Shown here: piece after piece, positions 1 to 10,885 of the stretch
How positions within the stretch are numbered: the first letter of the stretch is position 1
How the letters are laid out: every line of letters starts with the position of its first letter
Assembly (NCBI GenBank): GCA_003313425.1
Contig: NHZP01000095.1
Coordinates: 24,320-88,319 of the forward strand
Reading direction: 5' to 3'
DNA: 64,000 bases
DNA from: Pseudopyrenochaeta lycopersici
Lineage: Eukaryota; Ascomycota; Dothideomycetes; Pleosporales; Pseudopyrenochaetaceae
Notes under the pieces: generated by a model
Databases searched by the model: none
Seen by the model: the letters and a program-made list of their open reading frames with translations, nothing else
What the model was told of the DNA's origin: nothing
Translations under genes and position numbers: made by a program

Positions 1-924
1 GGAGTAATGAGCTATCTGCAGCTGACTGGGCAGTAATTAATGAGTATATTGATGTATTGCGACCTCTAAAGGAGGCCTCAGAAAGCCTTGAGGCACGTGG
101 CAAGTTAGGCAGATTTGGCGCAGTATATGAGATATTACCTCAATTTGAAGCTATCCTCAAGGCTTATGAGGCTATTCTAGAGCCATATAAAGATGTTAAT
201 TTCAATGCGTACGACGCCCTAGAGGACCACCTCGTAATCAATCTACGCGCTGCATGAATTAAGCTCGACTACTACTACAATAAGCTTGATGAGTCGCTAG
301 TATACTACGCTGCGTGTTGCCTCTATCCTTACTACAAGAACTACTGCGCCAATAGCTGGAGAGATAGGCCTGCTCTCATCCGCTAGGGTGAGGCTAATCT
401 ACAGTTACTATGGGCACAGTACAGGGCGCAGTCACCTCCTCTAGAACGGCGCAAGGCACCGCGTACGAGCAGTCTACGCGACTCTATTGCTGCCATTGTC
501 GATGCAGAGCCTAGCGATAGTAGCGATCTCGATATAGCAGATGAATTAGAGCGCTGGCGAAGGTATAAGCCAGCATGGACGAGCGCGCAATTTGAAGCCA
601 GCAGTAACCCTGTCCAGTACTCGCTTACCCTGCGCCTAAGGTTTCAAAGCTCTCACGACTCGCGATCGATATTCTCACTATACCTGCGAGTAGCTGCGAC
701 TGCGAGCGCCTCTTCAGCGAACTAGGCGATCTCCTAGAGCTTTGGAGGCGTAAGATTGGCTCAAACTTACTCGCGGCGCTCTAATGTATCAAGAGCTGGA
801 GGGTAGCAGGCTTTACAGTACTAAGGCAGCGATAGATGAGGCAGAAATAGCTATTAATGAAGAAGAGATTGCTAGGCTATATGATATACCTAATTGGAAT
901 AGCGATAGCTCGCAAGAGGAGTAA
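1..924 (+). pseudogene. hAT transposase relic, 5'-truncated
   Basis: C-terminal half of a hAT-family transposase, cut off by the window start. The frame beginning at 57 (MRPLKEASESLEARGKLGRF) matches the minus-strand relic at 25846-26672. The hAT dimerisation motif IPASSCDCERLFSEL is read near 677-722 in a shifted frame, so there is at least one indel near 640-660. A stop at 256-258 falls where the other copy has Trp (NLRAAW), and another lies near 384; both fit RIP-type G-to-A or C-to-T change. The acidic tail runs on to about 920. It is not functional. The family call is confident because of the dimerisation motif; the subfamily is not resolved. Confidence 0.8.
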
Positions 925-1173
925 TAACAGCGACCTATCTCACCTACAATTACAGCACTTCTACTATAGTAATTTTATATTTTGAGAGTAAGAGGCGTTT
1001 TATAGTAGCTAATAAAATAAATCTTTCACTTACTATCTCTTATTTCATACTGTTGTGGCGTTAAACTAAGCAGCTTAAGAGATGTATATAAACGCGCTAA
1101 CTTAGCACTCTATTAAATCTCTTTACCTCTTCACTATAACATAGCGCTTAATAAGGCACTTCAGCAATAAAGT
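925..1173. other. AT-rich spacer without a gene
   Basis: AT-rich sequence between the hAT relic and the first LTR relic. No reading frame, RNA gene or clear repeat was recognised. It may be the 3' end of the hAT element, but no terminal repeat could be placed. Confidence 0.5.
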
Positions 1174-1282
1174 TATCAGATACAAGGTGCGTGCCTGGAA
1201 AGAGTATGCTGTTAGATCTACAGCACAGCACAGAGGGTACGCGATACTGTTTTGTAGTACAAAGCTCGGGCGTAACCACTTG

Positions 1283-1318
<36 letters not shown>

Positions 1319-1441
1319 CATAAAAAGAAAAATAGAAAAGGAGACAAAGAAACAGATACAATAACCATATTTTGGACCACCTAATTGATGATCTCGTTCA
1401 ATTATAATCCTAAAGCACCAGATAACGCATTTTATCTGACA
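1174..1441. repeat. Solo LTR relic 1 (TGTCAGAT family)
   Basis: Degenerate long terminal repeat with inverted ends: start TATCAGATACAAGG (consensus TGTCAGATACAAG seen at 40971) and end GCATTTTATCTGACA. It shares the core 'acgcgatactg...gtgtaaccacttggcacacac...acataaaaag' with copies at 1751-1970 and 40971-41193. The flanks aaagt/agagt are a near match for a 5-base target duplication. A CA microsatellite expanded inside it explains its greater length. Probably copia-like, by resemblance to fungal copia LTR ends. Confidence 0.65.
1284..1316. repeat. (CA)n microsatellite inside LTR relic
   Basis: Sixteen CA units plus a C within the first LTR relic. The sister LTRs carry only 4-6 CA units at the same place, so the tract expanded in this copy. 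Apparent reading frames on either strand here are artefacts of the repeat. Confidence 0.95.
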
Positions 1442-1544
1442 AGAGTCTTACTTACTTCTTTAACTACTTATGTAATGTACACAATAATCAACCTATTTAT
1501 AGAGTTATTTTTGCTATATATATAATTAAATTTTCCTATACTTG

Positions 1545-1745
1545 TGTCAGATGTAAGGCCCGATAGGGTGTTAGATGTCACGTGTGGATCTCCAAGTTGC
1601 GAGATCCAAGATGGTAGCACAAACTCTCAGGTGTAACCACTTGGCAGAGGGACACACAAAAAGGCAGAAAATAGAGAACACATAATCAATCACGTTTATC
1701 ATTAAAATTCATCAAGATCAAGCCAAATAGTCCTTGAATCTGACA
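1545..1745. repeat. LTR relic 2, diverged
   Basis: Begins TGTCAGATGTAAGG and ends GAATCTGACA. It shares 'ggtgtaaccacttggca' with the neighbouring LTR relics but differs in the middle, so it is an older or different subfamily member. It abuts the next LTR relic with a 5-base gap (agatg). Confidence 0.55.
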
Positions 1746-1750
1746 AGATG

Positions 1751-1970
1751 TGTCAGACTACACAAGTGCTGTTGTTAGATACCAGGTACGCGATACTGTA
1801 TTGTAGTACAAATCTCGGGTGTAACCACTTGGCACACACACACGCTACATAAAAAGAAAAATAGAAAAGAAGACAAAGAAGCAGATACAATAATCATATT
1901 TTGGACCACCTAATCGATGATCTCGTTCAATTATAATCCTATAGCACCAGATAACGCATTTTATCTGACA
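1751..1970. repeat. LTR relic 3 (TGTCAGAT family)
   Basis: Begins TGTCAGACTACACAAG and ends GCATTTTATCTGACA. Its 3' half is nearly identical to that of relic 1, including 'ttggaccacctaat' and 'gatgatctcgttcaattata'. No internal coding region lies between the three copies, so they are solo or collapsed LTRs. No matching target duplication is visible. Confidence 0.65.
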
Positions 1971-2281
1971 CGAATATAGGTGCTTTAACGAGCTAGAAGA
2001 TCGCCCTCATCCGCAGGTAAGCTCTAGCTAAAGCTATCGTCAGACTCCTCTAATTTTATGTTTGCAGCAGCCTTATTAACCTCACCCTCATCCTCCTTCT
2101 CCTATCCAGTAAAGTTAACCCTGCCTTTAAAATCCTTAATAGAGATCAGATAGTCTTCTAAACTAGTAAGGCTTACTGCGATGCCTGTATAGACAAAGGA
2201 TTGCACGACTAGCTGCTGTTTGTTGTCATAAAGGTCATCCCAGGCCTCCCCGACTGCTCTAGTTACTGCTATTCGTCTAGC
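1971..2281. other. Non-coding, partly RIP-mutated flank
   Basis: No open gene. The base composition rises toward the right, where the regulator-like pseudogene begins. This may be the degraded upstream part of that pseudogene, but no zinc-cluster motif could be read here. Confidence 0.4.
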
Positions 2282-3560
2282 ATGGATGTAGCCGAGTCAC
2301 GGGACACGTCGTCCCCTCGCGTTTCCTCTGCAGGTGCAGCTGCGTCAGAGCACAGCGACCACGACCACGATCACCCGCTGTCAACCACCACGACCACCTC
2401 CTCCACCTCCACCCATGTCTCCTTGACCGCATTGCGCGCCCTATGCACATCTCGCAACGACTTCGTCCTGGACGCCCCGCATGTCTTCCACCGCCTCGTC
2501 CTTGCCGTCGACGAGCACTTGACCGAGCCGGGCGAGACCGTGGCCGCCTGCATACGAAGATGCATCGACTTGTTCATGTAGTACTAGTTCCCTAATACCC
2601 CTATCGCTTATGAGCCCACGCTGCGGTCGTCCGCTGCTCTCTTCGACACAGGTACCGCATTCACCTCTCCCGCCAATCCTGGCCCGCCTCCAGTCGAGAC
2701 GCTGAGAGCGTTCACACTTGTCACCGCTCTGTGCGCTCTCGTCATATCTACTATGCCTCACGAGCTGCTTGCCACGTCTAAGGGCCTTATGTGGCTATTC
2801 TACCACGCTTCGCGCGCAATGCTCAGGCCCTATAAGGAGCACGACCTCGAGTCTCCCTATTCGTTGTTATACTACATCTGAATATGGCAGTTAGCTGCAC
2901 TGCAGAATATAACTAGCTAAGACAGAGCGTTATAGCATATCTATAGTAAGGGCACCTTATTAGCTATAAGGGCCTAAATCTATAATAAAGCTACTATTAG
3001 CCTTCTCCTGCGACTTAAAGCCTAGCTACTACACGTTAACTTTTAGCTTATATACCTAGCTAATAAGACTACTACTGCCTTTAAGGTCTGCCTGTATATT
3101 ATTAATAATAAGAATCTTGTAAGCAGACTTACTCTTCGCGAGCAGGAAGACTATAAGGAACTACTCCTTAACCTGTTAAGGCCGTGCAACTAGAACCTAT
3201 TTGAGAGCTGCCTTCTAATTAGCTTCTATCTTAAATAACGTCTCTAGGCTGCCGCTACAGACTTGGTCTATAAGATTAGGTAATACACTAGCTACTACTA
3301 CTATCTCCTTTAGGATATGCAGGCAGTTAGTTTAGACCTAGGCAAGCTTATTAACATATACCTAAGCTTTATTTTACTTATTAACGAGCTTCTAAGCTAG
3401 CTCTAGTCCCTATATAGTGCTATTAAAATAGTTAAACTAGCTGTAGTAGAGTATTAAATAGCGAGTTTCTAGGCGTAGAGGAGTAACGTCTTATTAGTCT
3501 ATTACTGTATAAAAATTATTATCTTATAAAAATGTATTAAAAGCAGTATCCTAGAGGCAG
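2282..3560 (+). pseudogene. RIP-degraded relative of the Zn2Cys6 regulator at 19.2-21.0 kb
   Basis: Read through its stops, this resembles the middle of the transcription factor at 19228-21009. 'IRRCIDLFM' then 'FPNTPIAYE' parallels 'VDCCIGLFMRYMFPSAPIIHE'; 'LRAFTLVTALCALVISTM' parallels 'MRHFALVTALCSSVSAIM'; 'FYHASRAMLRPYKE' parallels 'FFHASSRMLKSYEE'. The first 300 bases are GC-rich and open (99 codons from 2282). From about 2580 onward there are many TAG/TAA stops and AT content climbs steeply. The N-terminal zinc cluster is not seen. Base changes are of RIP type (CA to TA). It is a dead duplicate of the regulator family; the exact end is uncertain. Confidence 0.65.
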
Positions 3561-4628
3561 TAGGGCTAAATAACTAACCTGTTTCCTAGGCTATATAAAA
3601 GTTAGAAATTACTTAGGATTTTATTTATAAGTTGTAGATAGTACTCTTTATATATTTTAAAGTATAGGGCGAATCTGCAGTACGTAATTCTATACTCCCC
3701 CTTTTCCCCTTGACTCTAGCGCCAACTAGAGATTTCCCTAGACTAGGTTGAAGGAGTCCGCCGTGTAGGCAGTATTCTGCTTGCAATTACTAATAATGCC
3801 CTAACTCTTGCAATTACCACACGAGCTCGTACCCAGTTCGAGCAATTATTAAATATTCTGGCGAGCCTAGACTCGAAAGCATCTGATAAGCTAGAGGTAC
3901 CGGAATTCTTTGCAGAATTTTGCCAATAAAACAATCTTTCCTCAGGACCTCAGAGATACTGACGGTCTGATCAACCTGCAGACTGCATGTAATTCAGTAT
4001 GTACTTGTCAAGTTGCGACGATGCATGATCTAGACATTGTGGCCAACGTTTCACGCCGTCGACTCTACTGCAGCAATGCCTCCAAGGCTGGGAAGGCATC
4101 GCCGTCTGTCTTCCACGCAGAGCTCAAGGTACAAACTGTGGATTTGGGAGACGAATACGGAGGAACCTTTCAAAAGCAAAGGGGTAAGGTCATATGCTGA
4201 ATCAGGTGAATACACTGAGCACGTGAGCAGGGGCCATATAAAGCTAACAATCGTTATTTTTCCACCGAGTTGGCAGTTTGCGCCAAGCCTCCAATAAAAC
4301 CACGACCCTGTCTTACTTTCTGACAAGACTAAAGAGTCTTGGGTTGGTTCTTGCCAATAGCCTAAAGTTGGTCACAGAAATGTCACAAGCAGAAGTCAGA
4401 GGTAATTGTTCAGTAGTCACTTGGGTTGTACACAATAGCCATAAGGGCTCATCCGTATAGCTAATGCTGTGGTCCATAATTTGAAAGAACGACCAGGAAC
4501 TCAAGGTCTCGGTTCACGCACCATGCTAGCCAAACCCGTCTTTGCAAGACTGTGTGATTGCGTACAATTGAAACATGGTAGGCGGCCAATGTGGACCCCT
4601 GGTTGCCACGATGCCATGGAGTTAATCC
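3561..4628. other. Gene-poor stretch with a short coding-like remnant
   Basis: AT-rich to about 3715, then near-normal composition. On the plus strand about 3760-3928 reads as a coding-like fragment (…LAITNNALTLAITTRARTQF… …LEVPEFFAEFCQ) ending in TAA, which I do not recognise. The rest (3940-4628) holds only short overlapping open frames on both strands with no recognisable domain. Part of it is the 3' flank of the saponin-hydrolase-like gene. Confidence 0.4.
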
Positions 4629-6580
4629 CTAAGTGCCGTTGAGGGGCTGCTTGTATGTTGTTCCGTTCAAGGTGGTGCTCAGCGTTCCGTTCGCAGAGAG
4701 AAAGTTTGTGAGAATGTCAATGGAGATGTGGAAGCCATCGGGACTGGTGAGTTTTGTGTTGAGCACGTCTGGTCCGGTTTGAGTCAGGTTTGAGAACCAG
4801 GCGAGAGCGCTAATGCTGAAGTCACCGTCGGCGGTGGTGGCGTTCTCGTAGCCGTTGAGGAACAGTTGTCCGTCTTCTGAGTAGTTGTGGTAGGTGACTG
4901 CCACGCTATGGATAGACAATCCGTCTCCCGATTTCTCTATGACAACTTGGGCGGATCCTGAATTATTGGCCTCGAGGGTAAACGTCCCAGCTTCAGGAGA
5001 GGGTGAGATCGGCAAAGCAGCTCCTGGTTCATACCGAGTAGCCCATGAGATAAAATCTGGTCGTGGAGAGACTGGCCGCACCGGCGATGGAACGCGATCC
5101 GGGAAAGTGGCCATGACCATGCGCACATCTCTACCGCCCTGTTCTTTGGAAGGGAAACACGGCAACGGGTACGCACCACCACAGGCGGGAGACTTGGTTT
5201 GGACCTCCCAATACACCAACTTGGTCCCATCAAGTGACCATCTGGGGTCTGCTTGGCCGTTCCACTGCGGATCGTTGAGGGCGCCGCCACTGAGTTCGCC
5301 AAAACCCGGCCCATTGATCTTCTGTCCGTAATAAGACCCACGGTCACCAGTGCCATCAAGTACGTACGGCACAAAGAATCTTCGCATTCCGTTATTGCGG
5401 GTGGACGAAGCCACAGCAGCCGTCACCAGATCGGTCAGGGGCGGAACGCCGCGCATGCCGGAAAGGAACATCTGACGATCTGTACCGCGAGTGTCCATGA
5501 TAGCCCACCATTTCCCGTCGCGGGACCCGTCAATTGGATCAATGTACTCAGGATGGCTCGTCAGACGCCGGACCTTGCCGGTGTCCATACTGACGGCGTA
5601 GACGTCTATATTTGAGGATTCGGTAGGGTAACCAATGTAAACAATCTCGTCGCCTGGACCACTAAAGCCGCGCAGTTCTCCGACGGCAATGTCTTGATGG
5701 TTGATAGTGACTGTGGAACCTTCAGTCTTGATAGAGCCTGTAGAGTTTGGATCCACGAGGACGTTGGTGTTGACGACATCGTACCGCGGAGCAAGAGGCA
5801 GCCCCGTGGTAGGGGAGGGATTGTACTCCAGTCTCCCAAAGTAAGCAAGCTGACCTAGCTTGCCGCCAACATTTGTAAAAGAGCTGAAGCCGAGATGGAC
5901 ATTGTCCGGATGAATACGCAACTCTCGTATACTACCGCCAGGACCGGAACCATTGGCAGCCGTGTTCCAGTGGATGGGCAGCAGGCGTGTATGCTCGGTC
6001 GTGCACGCTTCGCTAGCGAGCCCGAACTCGCCGCAGTCCAGAATATAAGGACCAACGAGAGCCCGTTTGCCGTCGTCAAAAGCTTGCGGGTAGTCGAGAT
6101 GCTCGGTTGCGTCGATGCCTACGGTGTTGGGGACGCCTGGCACACCACACGTCAAGCACTTCCACTTCTCGCCGTCCCCAAAGGCGGAATCGTCCGTCTT
6201 GACGATGATGATTTGGGATCCGTTGTACGCGCTTCCCGGTTCAGGAGCGAGTGGTGCGTCCACAAAGTGGACGAGGGGGCGAGTACATGCTGTCCGTCCG
6301 GTAGGAAGACTCCAGACATGAAGCTGCGTCCGTTGGAAGCAGGCATGCAGCCCGTTCGCCTAGGGTTGACCGTCGCATCGCAGGCACCAACGGTGTACTC
6401 TGTGATTGCTGGTGGCAAGGGAAGCCGGGTGAGCCCAATCTTTTCGGGCTCTGGCGGCCCCGGAATGTCATGACGGTTGCTGTCTGACACATGGTCATCT
6501 AGCGGAGTTGCATCAGCGATAGGAGCTCGCAGAAGCAGAAACAGAAGCCGAAGCCCAAGGACGGAAGCTTTGGGTTGCAT
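4629..6580 (-). CDS. Secreted saponin hydrolase-like beta-propeller protein, one frameshift
   Basis: Two overlapping minus-strand frames form one gene of about 650 codons. The first (from 6580) has a hydrophobic signal peptide (LGLRLLFLLLRAPIADA) followed by TRLPLPPAITEYTVGACDAT and NPRRTGCM; the second runs to the stop at 4629. They join if one base is added to the five-G run at 6275-6279 (plus strand), giving HVLAPLVHFVDAPLAPEPG; the corrected length is exactly 651 codons. The protein resembles fungal soybean-saponin hydrolases (secreted, similar length, cleaving the sugar chain from triterpenoid saponins), recalled from family knowledge and not searched. TolB/PD40-like segments such as DGKWWAIMDTRGTDRQMF suggest a beta-propeller. 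It is divergent from the MFS transporter. Function is moderately supported; it could be another secreted glycosidase of the same fold. Confidence 0.6.
6275..6279 (-). other. Frameshift site in saponin-hydrolase-like gene
   Basis: Run of five G (five C on the coding strand). A sixth base would make the signal-peptide frame and the long frame continuous. This is either an assembly or read error or a disabling one-base deletion. Confidence 0.7.
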
Positions 6581-7269
6581 GGCGCGTAGATGGCATATAA
6601 TAAAGCGCAGGCAGCTGGTGTTGAGGTTCTTGTAGACCGGAACTGACGCTGGCTACATGGATCTATATAGTTACATCTGGTGCTACTGCGGATATCCAGC
6701 GTATTACGTATGGTCTATTGCGTAGTGCCTATTGCGGATATTGCCTACTATCCAATAGTTTGCATTGCCTGCAGGCTGCGGCATTGATTGAGGTGCACCT
6801 CTATTGTGGCCCACGGCTGGCGCCCATCTTTGTCCATCACCCCGACCGTCGGCTAACCGTGGCTGGCCAATTTTACCTGCCGAGTACCTACAGTATGTAC
6901 GTGGACTGCCGTAGGGAGCTTGGCTAGCCAGTCGCCGCGGTGATTTTGATTTTACTATCGAGGCATGCCCGCTAACTTGATTTAATTTAGGTAAATGCCC
7001 GCGGCGACTTTGCTCAATGCAATTCGAGACGGTACAAACTAATCACCGAAATCGCCAACATACCTATGTGCCACTACCTATTCGGGGTAACCGGGTGCCA
7101 GGTCAACCCCGTGGGGAAAAGCTTTTGTCAAGCGTCAAGCAAGCTGCAGCTGAGGGCGCAACCAGTATTTATTGAACATGATGAGTGCAATACCCCCATA
7201 CACTCACTTCCTGGTTCTCCATCATCCTAGACTTCCTTGTCACCGAGACCTAGTCACAACCTGTCTGCA
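6581..7269. promoter_or_regulatory. Divergent promoter region, saponin hydrolase / MFS transporter
   Basis: About 690 bases between two divergent starts, with no convincing gene. It contains CGGctaaCCG at 6850-6859, an inverted CGG-N4-CCG of the type bound by Zn2Cys6 dimers that also includes GGCTAA (the core recognised by XlnR/Xyr1-type activators). There is a CCAAT at 6867-6871 and a GTGGGG (CreA-like SYGGRG) at 7111-7116. These are motif matches only; binding is inference. Confidence 0.35.
6850..6859. promoter_or_regulatory. CGG-N4-CCG candidate zinc-cluster site
   Basis: CGGCTAACCG, an inverted CGG/CCG pair that also contains GGCTAA, midway between the saponin-hydrolase-like and MFS starts. 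Zn2Cys6 dimers commonly bind such pairs; whether the local regulator does is inference. Confidence 0.3.
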
Positions 7270-9193
7270 ATGGATCAGAAACCCCACGCCGCAATGGAAA
7301 AAGAGCAGCACATTGACAGGGTGGCCGAAGTCCATCCGTCTGCTGTCGAGCTTCATGCCGCTGCGGCAGACGAAAAGCACTCTCTCACTTCCCGCTACAT
7401 GCTCGGCATCTACTTTCTCATACTTGTCGGGTATCTGGTGTCCACCATTCAAGGCTTTGGTACGGTCCCCTTTTCCGCGCTCACCCACATAGTCGTCAAC
7501 CCAACGGCAGCAAGAAGCTCTCAGTAATACTGACATGCCACAATGTGGTGTTAGACGGCTCACTCATGGGCGCTATCAACGCCATGGGACCTTACCACAA
7601 GAGCTTCGGGCTGACAGGCGCCGACGCATCGACCGGAGTTGTCTTCATCATCTACAACCTGGCTCAGATTGCTGCATTCCCCGTCTGCGGAGCCCTCAAC
7701 GACTACTACGGCCGGAAGGTCTGCATCTTCACCGGCTGCGCCATCGTCCTCGTTGGCACTGCCGTCCAGGCTTCAGCGCAAAATCTGGCAGCTTTCATCG
7801 GCGGGCGGTTCGTTCTTGGTTTTGGCGCCGTTGTCGCCCACGCTGCTGCTCCCGCCTACGTGGTTGAAATGGCGCCACCCACCTATCGAGGCATCACGGC
7901 CGGCCTGTAAGTCTTCACTCAGTGGCCCGAATCATTTTCGCAGTCATCATGATGCTAATGTAATGGATATTCAAGGTACAACAACTTTTGGTGGGTAGGC
8001 AACATCCTGGCCGGGTGGACAACATACGGAACCAACTTGTAAGAACTGTTTATCTATCAACCTCATTCTTCATTTTGTTTTGCAACCCCTTGGAGATGCT
8101 CGATTCTGAACTTGTACTAATTCTGAGCCCATAGGAACTACTCTGACTCCTGGGCCTGGAGGATCCCAACCATAATGCAGGGCGCCCTACCCAGCATTGC
8201 CATGATCTTGGTTTTCTTCATTCCTGAATCTCCTCGCTGGCTCATCAGTCAAGATCGGACTGACGAGGCACTCCAAGTTCTGGCCACTTACCACGGCAAC
8301 GGTGACGTCAACTCGGGTATCGTGCAGCTGCAATACCGCGAAATCATGGAGGAGAAGGCCCAGAACCCGACGGAAATCAAGTGGTGGGACTACCGGGATG
8401 TGGTTGCCACCAGACCAGCCCGATACAGGCTGATGTTGGTTGTGCTTACTGCTTTCTTCGGGCAATGGAGCGGCAACAACGTTGTATCCTACTTTATGGT
8501 AAGTTTCTTCTGTCACGCCTCCCTCCCCTTGTCTGAACTTCATCCCGCTGATGCCATCGAAAGCCTGCTATGGTCGAGAACGCCGGTATCACGAATAAAA
8601 ACACACAGCTTTTGATCAACGCAATCAACCCTATCCTTTCTTGGATGGCTGCCATGGTCGGCTCAACAATCCTCGATAAGTTTGGCCGTCGCAAAATGAT
8701 GATGGGTGGTTTGACTGGAGCTATGTCCTGCTATATTGGCCTGACAGCCTTTACTGCTCAAAGCGAAAATAACAAGAACCTTGCATATGGGGTTATTGTC
8801 TTCATCTACCTCTTCGGTATATGCTTCGCTATGGGCATGACGCCCTCCGCCACCCTATACCCTATGGAGATCCTTGAGAATAGGACAAGGGCTAAGGGCT
8901 CAGCTCTTAAGTTTGTGTTTCTTAATATCACAACGATGACTAACACTTTTGGCGTTAGTGTCGGCATTAAAGAGATTGGGTGGAAGCTCTACGTGATCTA
9001 TATATGCTGGATTGCAGTCGAGATTATCATCATCTTCCTCCTCTTCGTTGAGACCAAAGGCAAGACTCTTGGGGAGCTTGCCGTCATCTTCGATGCCAAG
9101 AATCCTCGCAAGGCAAGCACGCAGAAGGCCAAGATTGTCCTTGATCAAGACGGACATGTGCTGGGCAAGCTTGACGACTTGAAAGAAGCTTAG
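7270..9193 (+). CDS. MFS sugar transporter, lactose-permease-like, four introns
   Basis: Twelve-helix plasma-membrane sugar/proton symporter of the MFS sugar-porter family. Exons 7270-7459, 7555-7906, 7976-8038, 8135-8498 and 8564-9193 join to 533 codons in frame. All introns are GT-AG; the second has branch-like GCTAATG. Family motifs are all present: GFDGSLMG across intron 1, NDYYGRK after TM2, PTYRG, PESPRWL between halves, LDKFGRRK in the second half and VETKGKTLGEL at the end. The overall match is to fungal lactose/beta-galactoside permeases, which fits the GH2 beta-galactosidase 6.6 kb downstream. It is divergent from the saponin-hydrolase-like gene. The start at 7270 was chosen over the upstream in-frame ATG at 7237 because the family begins near the MDQKPH-type acidic tail. 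Substrate is inferred (lactose, galactosides or other oligosaccharides); the gene looks intact. Confidence 0.85.
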
Positions 9194-9446
9194 CTGGTCG
9201 CAACGACTCCGGCCGCTGGGAACCACAACGTCTGAGCCTACGGTGTGGTGTATCTCATGTAGGCGACGCCTATGCCAAGTCAGGGACTACTTTGTGTTCA
9301 ATCCATCAAGCCAGAATGTATCTTTCGGATCAGCGTGGTCTCTCCATGACAAATTATGGTACAGTCACAGGACAAAAGTCTGTTCGCTAAGGTGGCTAGC
9401 GTCCCCATCGCCACTTAAGCCCTTAACTTCAAAGTACTATAACATT
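9194..9446. other. 3' flank of the MFS gene
   Basis: No gene seen. It ends at the boundary of the Tc1/mariner relic. Confidence 0.5.
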
Positions 9447-10378
9447 ACGTAGGATAGACTAAACTGGACAATTTTTAGTGCAAATTAATCGCAATACACT
9501 TAATATTTACTTTAGTAGCCCTGTGTAAGTCCTACAGCGTTAAGGCAGTGTAGTATGCTAGTAATTAGCTTACAGATTAGTAAGTTAGGGATAGCTGCCT
9601 ACACCTCTAATAGCCCTATTTTAAAGCGATCCTAGTTATCTTTAGACTCTCCTATATAATTAAACTTAGGATAGAGCTTATAAACCTTCTGTTTAAGTGC
9701 CTACTAGATATGTTTAATTAGGTTAAGGTCTAGAGAATATAGTAGGAAGTTAACTGTCTATACGCTGTGAACCTCTAACTACTCCTTTAAGAGAGTAGTA
9801 GTATAGATACGTAAGTTATCTTGTATAAACCTCTCGCTAGCTCTATATTAAGGTAATAGGTCTTCCTTAAGGGCCTGAGTATAACTCAACGCGCTATAGC
9901 CTTTACGTCGTGCTGATAGATTACGGGTCATAATTACTAGAGGACTACGCCTAACACGACCCCCTGCAGTCATCTATATTGACGCCCACACTATGCGAGC
10001 AGATTGGCGAGCAGTGGTAACCTCATCTATCATCTTATGCCTCCATTTCTTATTAGGTAATCGCTGTACCTATAGTATGTTGTGGCCAGAGCCTTGGGCA
10101 ATTGTCTTCTGAACGCAGCGTTGCGAACAGCTAAGAGTCTCTGCGATTTCCTTAGTCCGCACACCCGCCTCTTTCTGGGCTAGAACATAATTGCGCTGGC
10201 TTTCTGATAGTTCACCTCTCTGCATTCGATTACCACTAATTTCTGTGCTAAAAGCTCTCATTTTAATGTAGTTATGTTGAGTTAGAGAAGCAGTGCATCT
10301 GCGCGTTCGCGCGTTGTTGTTCTGGCACATGCGCGACGCGAACAACTTTTGTCCTAGTACTGTAGTTATCCTATATGT
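9447..10378 (-). mobile_element. Tc1/mariner-like DNA transposon relic
   Basis: The imperfect terminal inverted repeats are TACGTAGGATAGACTAAA at ~9446 and, on the other strand, TACATATAGGATAACTAC ending ~10379. The minus-strand frame from 10345 encodes a helix-turn-helix (GELSESQRNYVLAQKEAGVR, then TKEIAETLSCSQRCVQKTI), the paired-like DNA-binding domain of Tc1-type transposases. Further along, RIP-mutated sequence near 9620-9740 still reads LDLNLIKHIWQALKQKVY, the conserved DLNPIE-W region around the last catalytic acid. Many stops break the frame. Total size about 930 bases. It lies between the MFS transporter and the GH3 gene. Confidence 0.7.
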
Positions 10379-10885
10379 ATAAATTAATATATTCGCTCCA
10401 GCTATTTATATTATGCAGCGCGTCTTCAACTCCAGGTTGTTGTCTTCTTCATACTGCTTCCTGCACTTGCATTCGTTTCCTATTTGTCGAAACAAGTGGC
10501 ACATTTGCGCTCTTTTTTTCTGTATTCCATGGGTGGGTGCATTGCGGAACGTCCGCTTTTTGTCGTCCGTAGCGTACTAGCTCACTTTCAAGCATGTCGC
10601 ACCGAAATCTCCATGTGTATAAACGCAGGTCGAACTTCGCCCACCCATATCATCTATCACGCACTAGCAATGGACCGTAGGCCTGACTGCAATGGCGGGA
10701 TGAGCTGCTATTTATTCAGGCGGTGCATTCCGTATAGTATCTTCTTGTGCCAGACATAGACATTGTTGATCGTATTGATGCTGCTGTATTTGGAGCTGGC
10801 CGACATATGATAGTAATTTGCAAAAAAAAAAAAAAAAAAAAAAAAAAATTAAGATGGACACGGAGAAGTTCGGGCTCGTATCATT
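10379..10885. other. Spacer with poly-A tract
   Basis: No recognisable gene. It contains an uninterrupted run of 27 A at 10822-10848, which could mark the 3' end of a retroposed fragment or simply be a slippage tract. Confidence 0.5.
10822..10848. repeat. Poly-A tract (27 bases)
   Basis: Uninterrupted A run. It also produces a Lys-run in a spurious frame. Confidence 0.95.

Noticed and set aside
1123..1384. Open frames on both strands across the CA microsatellite
   Set aside because: They exist only because of the dinucleotide repeat within an LTR relic; the products are runs of Cys-Val or Thr-His.
6718..6927. 69-codon frame upstream of the MFS gene
   Set aside because: Short, no domain, in a divergent promoter region.
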